Notes: a model not told the origin generated them from the letters alone. DNA of 64,000 nucleotides from Nitrobacter sp051535235 (GCF_051535235.1 NZ_JBPPLZ010000007.1:62001-126000); one strand, 5' to 3'; positions 1-9,243 are shown, counted from the first letter of the stretch. Numbers and translations are program-made.

Positions 1-37
1 TCTACGTCTTTTTCGTCGAGAAGATGTTGAAGACGTG

Positions 38-63
38 GATGCCCGGCACAAGGCCGGGCATGA
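38..63. repeat. Short GC-rich inverted repeat upstream of moaB
   Basis: GCCCGGC and GCCGGGC arms flank the loop ACAAG and are followed by ATGACGG. It resembles the ends of the dispersed extragenic palindromic elements seen elsewhere in the window (21069–21173 and 36415–36536). It could also act as a terminator for a gene lying before the window. Positions 1–37 show no recognisable gene. Confidence 0.4.
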
Positions 64-75
64 CGGAGCTCCGCC

Positions 76-633
76 ATGCCGTCCATCGACGAGACAAAAA
101 CCTTCATCCCGCTCAACATCGCGGTGCTGACCGTATCCGACACCCGCTCACTCGCTGACGACAAGTCGGGTACGACGCTGGCGGATCGGTTGACCGCCGC
201 CGGTCACAAGCTCGGCGCGCGCGAGATCGTCACCGACGATGTCGAGGCGATCCGCGCCGTGATCAAAAAATGGATCGCTGACGCGAATATCGATGTCGTC
301 ATCACCACCGGCGGGACGGGGTTCACCGGGCGTGACGTCACCCCCGAGGCCGTCGAGCCGCTGTTCCAGAAGCGGATGGACGGTTTCTCGATCGCCTTCC
401 ACATGCTGAGCCACGCCAAGATCGGCACCTCGACGATCCAGAGCCGCGCCACCGCCGGCACGGCGGGCTCGACTCTCATCTTCTGCCTGCCCGGTTCGCC
501 GGGCGCCTGCCGCGACGGCTGGGACAGCATCCTCGCGCACCAGCTCGACTACCGCACGCGTCCGTGCAATTTCGTCGAGATCATGCCGAGGCTCGATGAA
601 CACCTGCGCCGGCCGAAGGCCAAGGGCGCTTAG
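76..633 (+). CDS. moaB: Molybdenum cofactor biosynthesis protein B (MoaB/Mog family)
   Basis: A 185-residue protein of the MoaB/MogA fold, which binds molybdopterin and acts in adenylation before molybdenum insertion in the cytoplasm. The opening NIAVLTVSDTRS and the glycine-rich stretch TTGGTGFTGRDVTPEA (about residues 76–91) are the family's substrate-binding signature. A second conserved patch, FCLPGSPGACRDGWD, lies near residue 140. Length is normal for MoaB. Many alphaproteobacteria use MoaB in place of MogA, which fits here. The cofactor would serve enzymes such as the sulfite dehydrogenase encoded at 10.7–11.9 kb. The next gene starts about 50 bases on and is probably unrelated in function. 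Confidence 0.93.
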   Translation: MPSIDETKTFIPLNIAVLTVSDTRSLADDKSGTTLADRLTAAGHKLGAREIVTDDVEAIRAVIKKWIADANIDVVITTGGTGFTGRDVTPEAVEPLFQKRMDGFSIAFHMLSHAKIGTSTIQSRATAGTAGSTLIFCLPGSPGACRDGWDSILAHQLDYRTRPCNFVEIMPRLDEHLRRPKAKGA

Positions 634-681
634 GCGCAGCATTGTTCTTGATTTGTTCTAGTTTGGTGCTATGCTCTCTCA

Positions 682-1845
682 ATGAGCAGAGCATCGGCTT
701 CCATACTCAAGCGTCCGCCGGTCACGTTGCCCCCCGGACCGGCCGACGCCGCGTCACCCTTCGTCGAGCTTGAGGTCGCGATCGATCGCGAGCGCAGGAG
801 GGGACGCGGCGCGCAGTCGAATGCCAGCGGCCGATACGAGATCGAAGCGCGCACCGCCTTCGACGACGGCTGGCGGAGCCTCGACGAACTGCCGCCGTTC
901 AAGACCACGGTCGCGATCGACACCGCGCGAAAAGTCATCACCCGTAACGACTCGCCCGACATCAGCTTCGATCGCTCGATCAATCCCTATCGGGGCTGCG
1001 AGCACGGTTGCGTCTATTGTTTTGCACGGCCGACCCACGCCTATCTCGGCCTGTCGCCGGGGCTGGATTTCGAATCGAAACTGTATGCGAAGCCGGATGC
1101 CCCGGCCTTGCTGGAGAAGGAACTGGCAGCGGACGGCTACGAGCCGAAGATGATCGCGATCGGGACCAATACCGATCCCTACCAGCCGATCGAACGCGAC
1201 CGGAAGATCATGCGCGGCATTCTCGAAGTGCTGGAGCGTGCGTCGCATCCGGTCGGCATCGTGACGAAATCGGCGCTGGTGACGCGCGACATCGACATCC
1301 TGTCGCGCATGGCGAAGCGCAATCTCGCCAAGGTGGCAATCTCGGTGACCTCACTCGATCCCAGGCTGGCGCGCGCCATGGAGCCGCGCGCATCGACGCC
1401 CATGAGGCGGCTGGAGGCGCTGCGAATGCTGTCGGAGGCCGGTATTCCGACCACGGTGATGGTGGCCCCCGTGATTCCGGCGTTGAACGACTGCGAGATC
1501 GAGCGGATTCTGGATGCCGCGGCCCATGCCGGCGTCAGGGAAGCGAACTATGTGCTGCTGCGCCTGCCGCTGGAAGTGCGCGATTTATTTCGCGAATGGC
1601 TGATGGCGAACTACCCCGATCGCTACCGCCATGTCTTCACGCTGATCCGCGACATGCGCAACGGCCGCGACTATGATTCGCAGTGGGGCACGCGGATGAA
1701 GGGCGCCGGGCCGATGGCCTGGATGATCGGCCGCCGCTTCGAGATCGCCTGTGAAAAACTCGGCCTCAACAAAAAGCGCTCAAAACTGACGACGGACCAT
1801 TTTGCCAAGCCTCGAGGCAGCGGACAGCAGTTGAGCCTGTTTTAG
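682..1845 (+). CDS. PA0069-type radical SAM protein (SplB-like)
   Basis: A 387-residue radical SAM enzyme. Near residue 109 the sequence GCEHGCVYC supplies the CxxxCxxC cysteines that hold the 4Fe-4S cluster used to cleave S-adenosylmethionine. The flanking NPYRG and FARPTHAYLG residues are typical of the PA0069/SplB-like group. The middle (GTNTDPYQPIER) and the C-terminal half (ILRRLEVRDLF-like region, QWGTRMKGAGPMA) also match that family. Its substrate is unknown; family members are often called DNA-repair photolyase-like on weak grounds. Length is normal and there is no signal peptide, so it should be cytoplasmic. Confidence 0.88.
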   Translation: MSRASASILKRPPVTLPPGPADAASPFVELEVAIDRERRRGRGAQSNASGRYEIEARTAFDDGWRSLDELPPFKTTVAIDTARKVITRNDSPDISFDRSINPYRGCEHGCVYCFARPTHAYLGLSPGLDFESKLYAKPDAPALLEKELAADGYEPKMIAIGTNTDPYQPIERDRKIMRGILEVLERASHPVGIVTKSALVTRDIDILSRMAKRNLAKVAISVTSLDPRLARAMEPRASTPMRRLEALRMLSEAGIPTTVMVAPVIPALNDCEIERILDAAAHAGVREANYVLLRLPLEVRDLFREWLMANYPDRYRHVFTLIRDMRNGRDYDSQWGTRMKGAGPMAWMIGRRFEIACEKLGLNKKRSKLTTDHFAKPRGSGQQLSLF

Positions 1846-1966
1846 AGTCTTCCTGCGTCCGATCGAGGCATCATCGTCATGTTCGGATGTGATCCGGGCA
1901 TCACTCCCATTCTCCCCCCGCAGGCGGGGGAGGGATAAAGGGAAGGGGATGGATCGCCGGTACCAT

Positions 1967-2059
1967 AGGCAAGCGGAAGCGATGCCGTTCTTCGTACAGG
2001 CAAGCGGAAGCGACGCCGTTCTTCGCATAGGCGAGCGGAAGCGACGCCGTTATCCAACG
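1967..2059 (+). repeat. Tandem repeat, three copies of a 31-base unit
   Basis: Three head-to-tail units begin at 1967, 1998 and 2029. Each starts AGGCAAGCGGAAGCGA or a one-base variant. Copies 1 and 2 differ at a few bases; copy 3 diverges in its last ten bases. The array lies just upstream of rnhB, after a C-rich/G-rich hairpin near 1915–1932. The reading frame of rnhB stays open through it, but the repeat sequence does not look like part of the RNase HII protein. Confidence 0.85.
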
Positions 2060-2146
2060 GCTAGGCCCGCGATGACGCACCGGAATTGCGGGCATGGCGT
2101 CCGGTTCCTGGTTGCGCCGGCGGGTTGGTTTTCGCACCATCCCCCT

Positions 2147-2878
2147 ATGATTCGGGATCCGTCCAGGGACAAGCCGGGAAAACGGCCGGCTATTGCGCCG
2201 CCGAGCTTTCGGCGCGAGCGTGCGCTCATCAAGCGTGGCGTGTGGCCGGTCGCGGGTTGCGACGAGGCCGGCCGCGGGCCGCTGGCGGGACCGGTGGTCG
2301 CAGCCGCCGTGGTGCTCGATCCGAAACGAATCCCGAAAGGCATCGACGATTCCAAGCGCTTGACTGCGGCGCGGCGCGAGGAGTTGTTCGAGGAGATCAC
2401 CGCATCCGCGTCTTTCGCGGTGGTTTCCGCCTCGAGCGCGCGAATCGACCGCGACAACATCCTGCGCGCGTCGCTTTGGGCGCTGGCGCGCGCGGTCCAT
2501 GCGCTGCCGGACATGCCGCAGCATGTGTTCGTCGACGGCCGTGACCGGATCGAGATCACGTGCGGATGCGAGCCGGTGATCGGCGGCGACGGCCTGGTAT
2601 TATCGATCGCGGCCGCCTCGATCGTCGCCAAGGTCACGCGCGACCGGCTGATGTGCAAGCTGGCGCAGGACTGCCCGGGTTACGGTTTTGAGTCTCACAA
2701 AGGCTACGCGGTGCCCGAGCATCTCGATGCGCTCGACCGCCTGGGGCCGACTCCGCATCATCGCAGCTTCTTCGCGCCGGTCGTGGCGGCGCGCGAACGC
2801 CACCGTGCTGTGGCGATCGGGGAAAGCGCCGCCGCGAGCGAGACATCGGCCGGTATATCGATCGAGGCGGCGGTCTGA
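2147..2878 (+). CDS. rnhB: Ribonuclease HII
   Basis: Cytoplasmic endonuclease that removes RNA from RNA-DNA hybrids and starts ribonucleotide excision repair. The catalytic motif CDEAGRGPLAGPV lies near residue 38 of the chosen start, with further conserved segments VFVDGRD and AASIVAKVTRDRLM and the C-terminal GLGPTPHHRSFF-type region. The frame is open back to 1889, but that stretch is intergenic repeat, so the ATG at 2147 is preferred. It gives 243 residues, slightly longer than usual because of a basic N-terminal extension. The neighbours are not functionally linked. Confidence 0.92.
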   Translation: MIRDPSRDKPGKRPAIAPPSFRRERALIKRGVWPVAGCDEAGRGPLAGPVVAAAVVLDPKRIPKGIDDSKRLTAARREELFEEITASASFAVVSASSARIDRDNILRASLWALARAVHALPDMPQHVFVDGRDRIEITCGCEPVIGGDGLVLSIAAASIVAKVTRDRLMCKLAQDCPGYGFESHKGYAVPEHLDALDRLGPTPHHRSFFAPVVAARERHRAVAIGESAAASETSAGISIEAAV

Positions 2879-2944
2879 GACCGATCCCATTTTGCCTGGC
2901 CGGTTGCCTGGCCGGCTCACGCGCTTTATCACTCGCAGGCATCG

Positions 2945-2984
2945 AGAGCTTGGCTTCTGATTCAATCAGAGGCGAAAATGCTCT
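2945..2984. repeat. Dispersed extragenic palindrome (short copy)
   Basis: AGAGC and GCTCT arms enclose a second stem (CTTCTGAT with ATCAGAGG). This is the same design as the elements ending at 10293, 24589, 26051 and 60284. The right arm contains the first ATG of the following gene (2978), so this mobile-looking repeat may set that gene's start and its ribosome binding site. Confidence 0.7.
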
Positions 2985-4528
2985 GGAACCTCGCAAGACC
3001 CGCCGCCACCAGGCCCTTCATGCGCTTCACCTCGCTGGTTGTCGAACTGATCCGGGCCCGGCCGCTGCTGGTGTTCTGGATCGTGGTGCTGCTGCAGGCG
3101 GCGATATGGCTCACGGTGCCGCTGCTGCTGTATCGAGGTCCACCCGGTGATCTCGCAACCGCGCTGGCGTTCGGCCGCGAATATCAGGTCGGGACGGATC
3201 TCGGGCCGCCGCTGGCGTTCTGGCTCGGCGACATCGCCTATCGCGCCGCCGGCAACCACATGTTCGGCGTCTACGTGCTGTCGCAGCTCTGCTTCATCGT
3301 TGCATTCCGGGTTCTGTATGAGCTGGCCAGGACCATCGTCGGCAGCCAGCAGGCGGTTCTCGCCATCCTGCTGACCATGACGGTCACCGCGTTCGGAGCG
3401 CCCGGCCTGACGTTCGGCCCGCTGGTGCTCGCCTTTCCGTTGTGGGCGTTGCTGTTGCTGCATTCCTGGCAGATCGTCGCCCAGGGCCGCCGCAATGCCT
3501 GGTTCGCGCTGTCGATCGAAGCCGGTGTGCTTTTGCTGACCACGCCGGCGGCGGTCGGGTTGTTGCTGGCGCTCGTCGTGTTCGCCCTGGCGACGGAGCG
3601 CGGCCGAAACGCCCTGGATTCGGTCGAGCCGCTGTTCGCACTGCTGGTGATCGCGGTGCTTGCATTGCCGTACCTGATCTGGCTGGTGCGGGCCGACGCG
3701 CTCGGTGCTCCACCTTGGCCTGACTTTTTTGAACTGCACCTGCGGTTGTTGCGCTGGGGTGAATTGCTCTTCTCTCTCGTGGCGGCGATGGCAGGCCTTG
3801 TTCTGCTGGTCGTCCTCAATTCCAAATCCGTCAATTGGAAGCCTGAAGACGCGCCATCGATCATCCGGCCGCCGGTCGATCCGTTGGCGCAGAATTTCGT
3901 CTACGTCTTCGCGCTTGCGCCGGCGCTCGGCGGAAGCCTGGTCGCGGCGCTGTTCGGAATCGATCACGTCGTCGGAGGCGCGGCGATTGCGCTGTCGATG
4001 TCGGGTCTTGCGGTGGTTCTGCTGTCGGGCGAGGTGATTCATCTGCGCCGCCTGCGTGTGCTGCGCGTGGCGTGGCTCGCCGCCGTGGTGGCTCCGGCGC
4101 TCGCGGTGATCGCGACCATCATCGTTCAGCCGTGGTTCGCGAGCACCGAAGTTGCGACATCCATTCCTGCGTCGGCGATCGGTCGTTTCTTCGGCGAGAA
4201 TTTCCAGCGCCGTACCAGCCGGCCGCTGCAGGCGGTCGCCGGCGATCCGCAACTCGCAGCATTGGTCGCACTTGGTCCGTCGCGGCCGCATCTCCTGCTC
4301 GATGCGACTCCCGAGCGCACGCCGTGGATCACCCTGGAGACATTCAACGAACTTGGCGGCGTCGTGGTCTGGCGCGCATCCGATACCGCGGGCACGCCGC
4401 CCGATGCCATCGCGCAGAGATTTCCCGGCATCGTTCCGGAGATTCCACGGGCGTTCGATCGCCTCGTCAACGGCCGGCTTCCCGCGTTGCGGATCGGCTG
4501 GGGCATTGTCCGGCCGAAAGCGCCATGA
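2978..4528 (+). CDS. GT39-like polytopic membrane glycosyltransferase
   Basis: A 516-residue integral membrane protein with about ten hydrophobic segments, the first at residues 28–50. The order of segments, with an acidic-free PPLAFWLGDIAYRAAG loop after the first, resembles the GT39/ArnT-PMT superfamily, whose members move sugars from polyprenyl-phosphate carriers on the periplasmic face of the inner membrane. The usual first-loop Asp-Glu pair is not obvious here, so the substrate and even the activity are uncertain. The start at 2978 falls inside a repeat hairpin and uses GAGGCG as ribosome binding site; the next ATG (3020) would still precede the first membrane segment. A second GT39-like gene lies at 12733. 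Confidence 0.65.
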   Translation: MLWNLARPAATRPFMRFTSLVVELIRARPLLVFWIVVLLQAAIWLTVPLLLYRGPPGDLATALAFGREYQVGTDLGPPLAFWLGDIAYRAAGNHMFGVYVLSQLCFIVAFRVLYELARTIVGSQQAVLAILLTMTVTAFGAPGLTFGPLVLAFPLWALLLLHSWQIVAQGRRNAWFALSIEAGVLLLTTPAAVGLLLALVVFALATERGRNALDSVEPLFALLVIAVLALPYLIWLVRADALGAPPWPDFFELHLRLLRWGELLFSLVAAMAGLVLLVVLNSKSVNWKPEDAPSIIRPPVDPLAQNFVYVFALAPALGGSLVAALFGIDHVVGGAAIALSMSGLAVVLLSGEVIHLRRLRVLRVAWLAAVVAPALAVIATIIVQPWFASTEVATSIPASAIGRFFGENFQRRTSRPLQAVAGDPQLAALVALGPSRPHLLLDATPERTPWITLETFNELGGVVVWRASDTAGTPPDAIAQRFPGIVPEIPRAFDRLVNGRLPALRIGWGIVRPKAP

Positions 4529-4538
4529 CGAAAGAAAG

Positions 4539-5372
4539 CTATGAAGCCGTCTCTTCCAGCGCCTTATCTCCCAGCGCTCTGGCGATCGCGCGCAGATCGA
4601 GCCACGCCATGCGCTTGTAGGACGGCGAGCGCAGAAGATACGCCGGATGGAACGTCGCCATAGCGCGGATCGTTCGCGTGCCGGTGTCGTAGTCGAACCA
4701 TTTGCCGCGGGTCTTCATGATGCCCTCGCGGGTCTGCAGCAGCGTCTGCGTTGAGGGATTGCCGAGCGTGACCAGAACGTCGGGGTTCACCAGTTCGATC
4801 TGGCGCCGTATGAACGGCAGGCAGATCTGGGTTTCCTGCGGGGTCGGGGTCCGGTTGCCGGGCGGGCGCCATGGAATGACGTTGGCGATGTAGACGTCGC
4901 TGCGCTTGAGGCCGATCGCCGCGATCATCCGGTTGAGAAGCTGGCCTGAACGGCCGACGAAGGGCAGGCCCTCGATATCCTCGTCGCGTCCCGGCGCCTC
5001 GCCGACGAACATCAGCCGCGCCTGCGGATTGCCGTCGGCGAACACCAGCCGCGACGCGGTGAATTTCAGCGCGCAGCCCTCGAAGCCGTCGAGCAATGTC
5101 CGCAGCGCTTCGAGTGAGGGCGCGGTACGGGCGGCCTCGCGCGCGGTTTCGATGGCGATCTCGGGCGGTGGTGCAATCCCGGCGCGGGGCGCGGCCATGG
5201 CCGCGCGGTCGGGCGGTTGTCGTGCCGGAGTGGGGGGCGTTTCGGCGGGCGGAGCGATCGGCCCACCGCTGAACAGGCGATCGACCGGTTCCTCCTCAAG
5301 CGCACAATCCACCCCCGCCTCTAGATAAAAGGCGATGAGGTCTCGGACGGTGGGTGCGGGATCGGAGGTCAT
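4539..5372 (-). CDS. Uracil-DNA glycosylase, family 4-like
   Basis: A 277-residue DNA repair enzyme that excises uracil. Motif A, GEAPGRDEDIEGLPFVGRSGQLL, and the FHPAYLLRSPSYKR motif near the C-terminus are diagnostic of family 4/5 enzymes. An N-terminal extension of about 90 residues rich in Pro and Ala precedes the catalytic core. Only two of the four cysteines that ligate the 4Fe-4S cluster in classical family 4 are present: CxxC has become CALK, and the Cys before RPPGNR is Trp. The ATG at 5370–5372 is chosen because the open frame further upstream has no family similarity. The gene is convergent with the GT39-like gene, 10 bases away. Confidence 0.88.
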   Translation of the reverse strand: MTSDPAPTVRDLIAFYLEAGVDCALEEEPVDRLFSGGPIAPPAETPPTPARQPPDRAAMAAPRAGIAPPPEIAIETAREAARTAPSLEALRTLLDGFEGCALKFTASRLVFADGNPQARLMFVGEAPGRDEDIEGLPFVGRSGQLLNRMIAAIGLKRSDVYIANVIPWRPPGNRTPTPQETQICLPFIRRQIELVNPDVLVTLGNPSTQTLLQTREGIMKTRGKWFDYDTGTRTIRAMATFHPAYLLRSPSYKRMAWLDLRAIARALGDKALEETAS

Positions 5373-5559
5373 GAGGCATCCACGTTTTCGCCGGAAACAA
5401 CACTGGCGGGGGTCCTGCGCCGAAAGCCGGAGGGGGTTTTCCATGGTTGTTCTCAGGCAAAAAATCGGAAACAACAAGGCTTGAAGCATCCAGACTTGAG
5501 GCGAATCCAGGCCCTGGATGCACGACGGACGCAGAGAGCGCCGGTTGCGGAAGCAGACC

Positions 5560-7221
5560 ATGAGCAGTAACGAAGTGCCGCCCCGTGAATCCATGGATTT
5601 CGACGTCGTTATCGTCGGCGCGGGACCGTCGGGCCTGTCGGCTGCGATCCGGCTCAAGCAACTCAATGCCGATCTCAGCATCGTCGTGGTCGAAAAAGGG
5701 TCCGAGGTCGGCGCGCATATCCTGTCCGGCGCGGTGATCGATCCGGCCGCGCTCGACGCCCTGGTGCCGGACTGGCGCGCCGACGCCGACTGCCCGCTGA
5801 AGACGCGGGTCAGGGACGACCGGTTTTTCTGGCTGACGCCGCATCGCGCGATCCGGCTGCCCGGTTTCCTCATGCCGCCGCTGATGAACAATCATCGCTG
5901 CTACATCGGCTCGCTCGGCAACCTCTGCCGCTGGCTCGCGCAGAAGGCGGAGGCGCTCGGCGTCGAGATCTATCCCGGCTTTGCGGCGACGGATGTGCTT
6001 TACGACGACAGCGGCGCGGTCCGCGGCGTCGCGACCGGCGACATGGGCGTCGCGCGCGACGGCTCGCACAAAAGCTCCTACGTGCGCGGCATGGAACTGC
6101 GCGGCAAGTACACGCTGTTTGCGGAAGGCGCCCGCGGCAGCCTGTCCAGGCAGTTGATCGCGGGGTTTGGACTCGACAAGGCCTGCCAGGCGCCGAAATT
6201 CGGCATCGGCCTCAAGGAGGTCTGGCAGGTCGATCCCGCCAGGCACAGGAATGGACTGATCCAGCACTCCTTCGGCTGGCCGCTCGACAATTCCACCGGC
6301 GGCGGCTCGTTCCTCTATCACTACGACGATGATCGCGTCGCGGTCGGCTTCGTCGTGCACCTGAATTACGACGATCCGTACCTGTCACCGTTCGAGGAAT
6401 TCCAGCGGTTCAAGACGCACCCTTCGATTCGCGGCGTGTTCGAGGGCGGCAAGCGGCTCGCCTACGGTGCGCGCGCCATCACCGAGGGTGGCTATCAGTC
6501 GGTGCCGCGGCTGACGTTTCCGGGCGGCGCGTTGATTGGCTGCGCGGCCGGTTTCGTCAACGTTCCGCGCATCAAGGGCGTCCACAACGCGATGGGCAGC
6601 GGAATGCTGGCTGCCGAGCACGTCGCCGCGGCGCTCGAAGCGGGGCGCGCCAACGACGAGATCGCCGGTTACGAGAATGCGTGGCGCGAATCCGCGGTCG
6701 GCAGGGACCTGTTCAAGGTCCGCAACGTCAAGCCGCTGTGGTCGAAGTTCGGCACCATCATTGGCGTGGCGCTCGGCGGGCTCGACATGTGGACCAACAC
6801 CCTGTTCGGCTTTTCGCTGTTCGGCAGCTTGTCGCACGCAAGGCCGGACCGCAAGACGCTCGATCCTGCGAGGGCGCACGCGCCGATCGCTTATCCGAAG
6901 CCGGACGGCAAGCTGACTTTCGACAGGTTATCCTCGGTGTTCCTGTCCAACACCAATCATGAAGAGGACCAGCCGGTTCACCTGAAGGTCGCTGATATGA
7001 CGCTGCAAAGGACCTCGGAGCACGACGTCTACGCCGGACCTTCGGGCCGTTACTGTCCTGCCGGTGTTTATGAATGGATCGAGGAGGACGACGGTCCGCG
7101 CTTCCAGATCAATGCCCAGAATTGCGTTCACTGCAAAACCTGTGACGTGAAGGATCCCAATGGAAACATCACCTGGGTTCCCCCCGAGGGCGGCGGCGGC
7201 CCCAACTACGAGGCGATGTGA
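5560..7221 (+). CDS. Electron transfer flavoprotein-ubiquinone oxidoreductase
   Basis: A 553-residue inner-membrane flavoprotein that passes electrons from ETF, reduced by acyl-CoA dehydrogenases, to ubiquinone. The N-terminus carries the FAD-binding motif VVIVGAGPSGLSAAIRL. The middle contains the ETF-QO quinone-pocket region (GGYQSVPRLTFPGGALIGC and AAGFVNVPRIKGVHNAM). The C-terminus carries a 4Fe-4S domain with CPAGVYEW and CVHCKTCDVKDP. Length matches the family. A start at 5518 is also possible, but the residues it adds are not conserved. Isovaleryl-CoA dehydrogenase (19888) is a plausible upstream electron source. Confidence 0.94.
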   Translation: MSSNEVPPRESMDFDVVIVGAGPSGLSAAIRLKQLNADLSIVVVEKGSEVGAHILSGAVIDPAALDALVPDWRADADCPLKTRVRDDRFFWLTPHRAIRLPGFLMPPLMNNHRCYIGSLGNLCRWLAQKAEALGVEIYPGFAATDVLYDDSGAVRGVATGDMGVARDGSHKSSYVRGMELRGKYTLFAEGARGSLSRQLIAGFGLDKACQAPKFGIGLKEVWQVDPARHRNGLIQHSFGWPLDNSTGGGSFLYHYDDDRVAVGFVVHLNYDDPYLSPFEEFQRFKTHPSIRGVFEGGKRLAYGARAITEGGYQSVPRLTFPGGALIGCAAGFVNVPRIKGVHNAMGSGMLAAEHVAAALEAGRANDEIAGYENAWRESAVGRDLFKVRNVKPLWSKFGTIIGVALGGLDMWTNTLFGFSLFGSLSHARPDRKTLDPARAHAPIAYPKPDGKLTFDRLSSVFLSNTNHEEDQPVHLKVADMTLQRTSEHDVYAGPSGRYCPAGVYEWIEEDDGPRFQINAQNCVHCKTCDVKDPNGNITWVPPEGGGGPNYEAM

Positions 7222-7409
7222 CCACGATTCCGTGAAGGCCTGACCGCCTTGACTTTTTAAGTGATCCGTTGATTTCCAGCGGTCGCAAAGGCACTCGCGC
7301 AAAGCCGATGTGAATGTTAGAAGCGGGCGTTGCGATGCGAGCCGGCGGCTTGCCCGCATCCGAGACCGCCAAAAGGTCCGTCGTGAAACCTGGAGCTGAG
7401 CGAATCCCG

Positions 7410-9191
7410 ATGTTGTCCATTCGTTTCAATCGCTTGGCGATCACCCTTGCCGCCGCGTCCTCGTTCGTGCTGTCTGGCCCGCTGGCGGCGCAGACGCCCG
7501 ACCATCCGACCGATACCGCGCAGTTTCCCAGTGCGCGGGATTTGCGCAGCATGACCAAGGCGGGCAGCTATCTCGCCGCGCGTCATGCCAGTGTGGAGCG
7601 CGACGCCAAGTCCGCGGCGGCGTTCTATCGCACGGCGTTGCGCACCGATCCGAAAAACAACGAGCTTCTTGATCGTGCGTTCATCTCGTCGCTGGCGGAA
7701 GGCGACATCGGTGCCGCCGTGAACCTGGCCGACCGCATTCTCACCGTCGACAAATCCAATCGCGTCGCCCGGCTGGTCGTCGGCGTTCATAATCTCAAGT
7801 TGAAGAAATATGCCGCCGCCCGGAAAAACATCAATCAGTCGATCCGCGGGCCGATCACCGATCTGGTGGCGACGCTGCTGTCGGGTTGGGCCGACTACGG
7901 CGCCGGCGATACCAAGCAGGCCGTCGCCAATATCGACGCGCTGACCGGTCCGGAATGGTACCCGATCTTCAAGGATCTGCATTCGGGGATGCTGCTCGAT
8001 CTTGCCGACCGGGAAAAGGAAGCCGGCGTTCGCCTCGAGCGCGCCTACAAGCTCGACGATTCCGCGCTCCGCGTGGCCGACGCCTATGCGCGTTGGCTGT
8101 CGCGCAACAAGGACGATGCGGCGGCGCTCGCGGTGTATGAGTCGTTCGACAAGAAACTGCCGCGGCACCCGCTGATCCTGGAAGGCATCAGGGAGACCAA
8201 GGCCGGCAAGAAGCTGCCGCAGCTCGTCAGTTCGCCGCAAACCGGCGCCGCCGAAGCTCTTTACGGCATTGGCGCGTCTCTGACCCGGCGCGGTGGCGAG
8301 GATCTGGCGCTGGTCTATCTGCAACTCGCGCTTTATCTCGCGCCCAATCATCCGATGGCGCTATTGTCGCTCGCCGATCTCTATGAATCGGTGAAGAAAC
8401 CGCAGATGGCCATCGGCGTCTACGAGCGCGTGCCTGCCGATTCTCCGCTGAAGCGAAATGCGCAGGTTCAACTCGCGACCGACCTCGATGCCGTCGATCG
8501 CAGTGACGAAGCGATCAAGATTCTCAAGGATGTCATTGAGCAGGACCCGAAGGATCTGGAAGCCATCATGGCGCTCGGCAATGTCGAGCGCGGCCGCAAG
8601 AAGTTCGCCGATTGCGCGAAAACCTACACCAAGGGTATCGACGTGATCGCCGAGGCCAAGGACAAGCCGAACTGGGTCTATTACTATTTCCGCGGTATCT
8701 GCGAGGAGCGTTCGAAGAACTGGGACAAGGCCGAAGTCGACATGAAGAAGGCGCTCGAAATTCAGCCGGAGCAGCCGCATGTCCTGAACTATCTCGGCTA
8801 TTCCTGGATCGACCGCGGCACCAATCTCGACGAAGCCATGAAGATGATCAAACGCGCCGTCGATCAGCGGCCGGACGACGGCTATATCGTCGACAGCCTC
8901 GGCTGGGCCTATTACCGCATCGGCAACTATGAGGAGGCGGTCAAGACGCTCGAGCGCGCGATCAATCTCAAGCCCGAGGATCCGACAGTGAACGATCACC
9001 TCGGCGACGCTTACTGGCGCGTCGGCCGGACGCTGGAGGCGAAATTCCAGTGGTCGCACGCGCGAGACCTGAAGCCGGAGCCGGACGATCTGCCGAAGAT
9101 CGAGGCCAAGATCGAACATGGCCTGCCGGCGGACGACACGCCGTCTGCGGCATCGGCGGACAAAAAGAAGGAAGACGGCAAGGGCGGTTGA
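7410..9191 (+). CDS. Secreted TPR-repeat protein
   Basis: A 593-residue protein starting with an export signal (LAITLAAASSFVLSGPLAAQ), followed by about a dozen tetratricopeptide repeats. Clear units include NYLGYSWIDRGTNLDEAMKM and VDSLGWAYYRIGNYEEAVKTLERAI near the C-terminus. It ends in a Lys/Asp-rich tail (KKKEDGKGG). Such proteins are periplasmic or membrane-anchored scaffolds for protein-protein contacts; the partners are not known. The ATG at 7410 is chosen because it directly precedes the signal peptide, although the frame is open back to 7314. ispE follows 52 bases later and may be cotranscribed. Confidence 0.8.
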   Translation: MLSIRFNRLAITLAAASSFVLSGPLAAQTPDHPTDTAQFPSARDLRSMTKAGSYLAARHASVERDAKSAAAFYRTALRTDPKNNELLDRAFISSLAEGDIGAAVNLADRILTVDKSNRVARLVVGVHNLKLKKYAAARKNINQSIRGPITDLVATLLSGWADYGAGDTKQAVANIDALTGPEWYPIFKDLHSGMLLDLADREKEAGVRLERAYKLDDSALRVADAYARWLSRNKDDAAALAVYESFDKKLPRHPLILEGIRETKAGKKLPQLVSSPQTGAAEALYGIGASLTRRGGEDLALVYLQLALYLAPNHPMALLSLADLYESVKKPQMAIGVYERVPADSPLKRNAQVQLATDLDAVDRSDEAIKILKDVIEQDPKDLEAIMALGNVERGRKKFADCAKTYTKGIDVIAEAKDKPNWVYYYFRGICEERSKNWDKAEVDMKKALEIQPEQPHVLNYLGYSWIDRGTNLDEAMKMIKRAVDQRPDDGYIVDSLGWAYYRIGNYEEAVKTLERAINLKPEDPTVNDHLGDAYWRVGRTLEAKFQWSHARDLKPEPDDLPKIEAKIEHGLPADDTPSAASADKKKEDGKGG

Positions 9192-9243
9192 GCGCGGCAA
9201 AAATCATTTGATTCGCGCGCGGTTTTTGGATTTGACATCCGCC

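Noticed and set aside
2966..4291. Long minus-strand open frame opposite the GT39-like gene
   Set aside because: Its composition (Arg, Gln, His-rich) is that of an antisense shadow of a high-GC membrane-protein gene, with no known domain or ribosome binding site.
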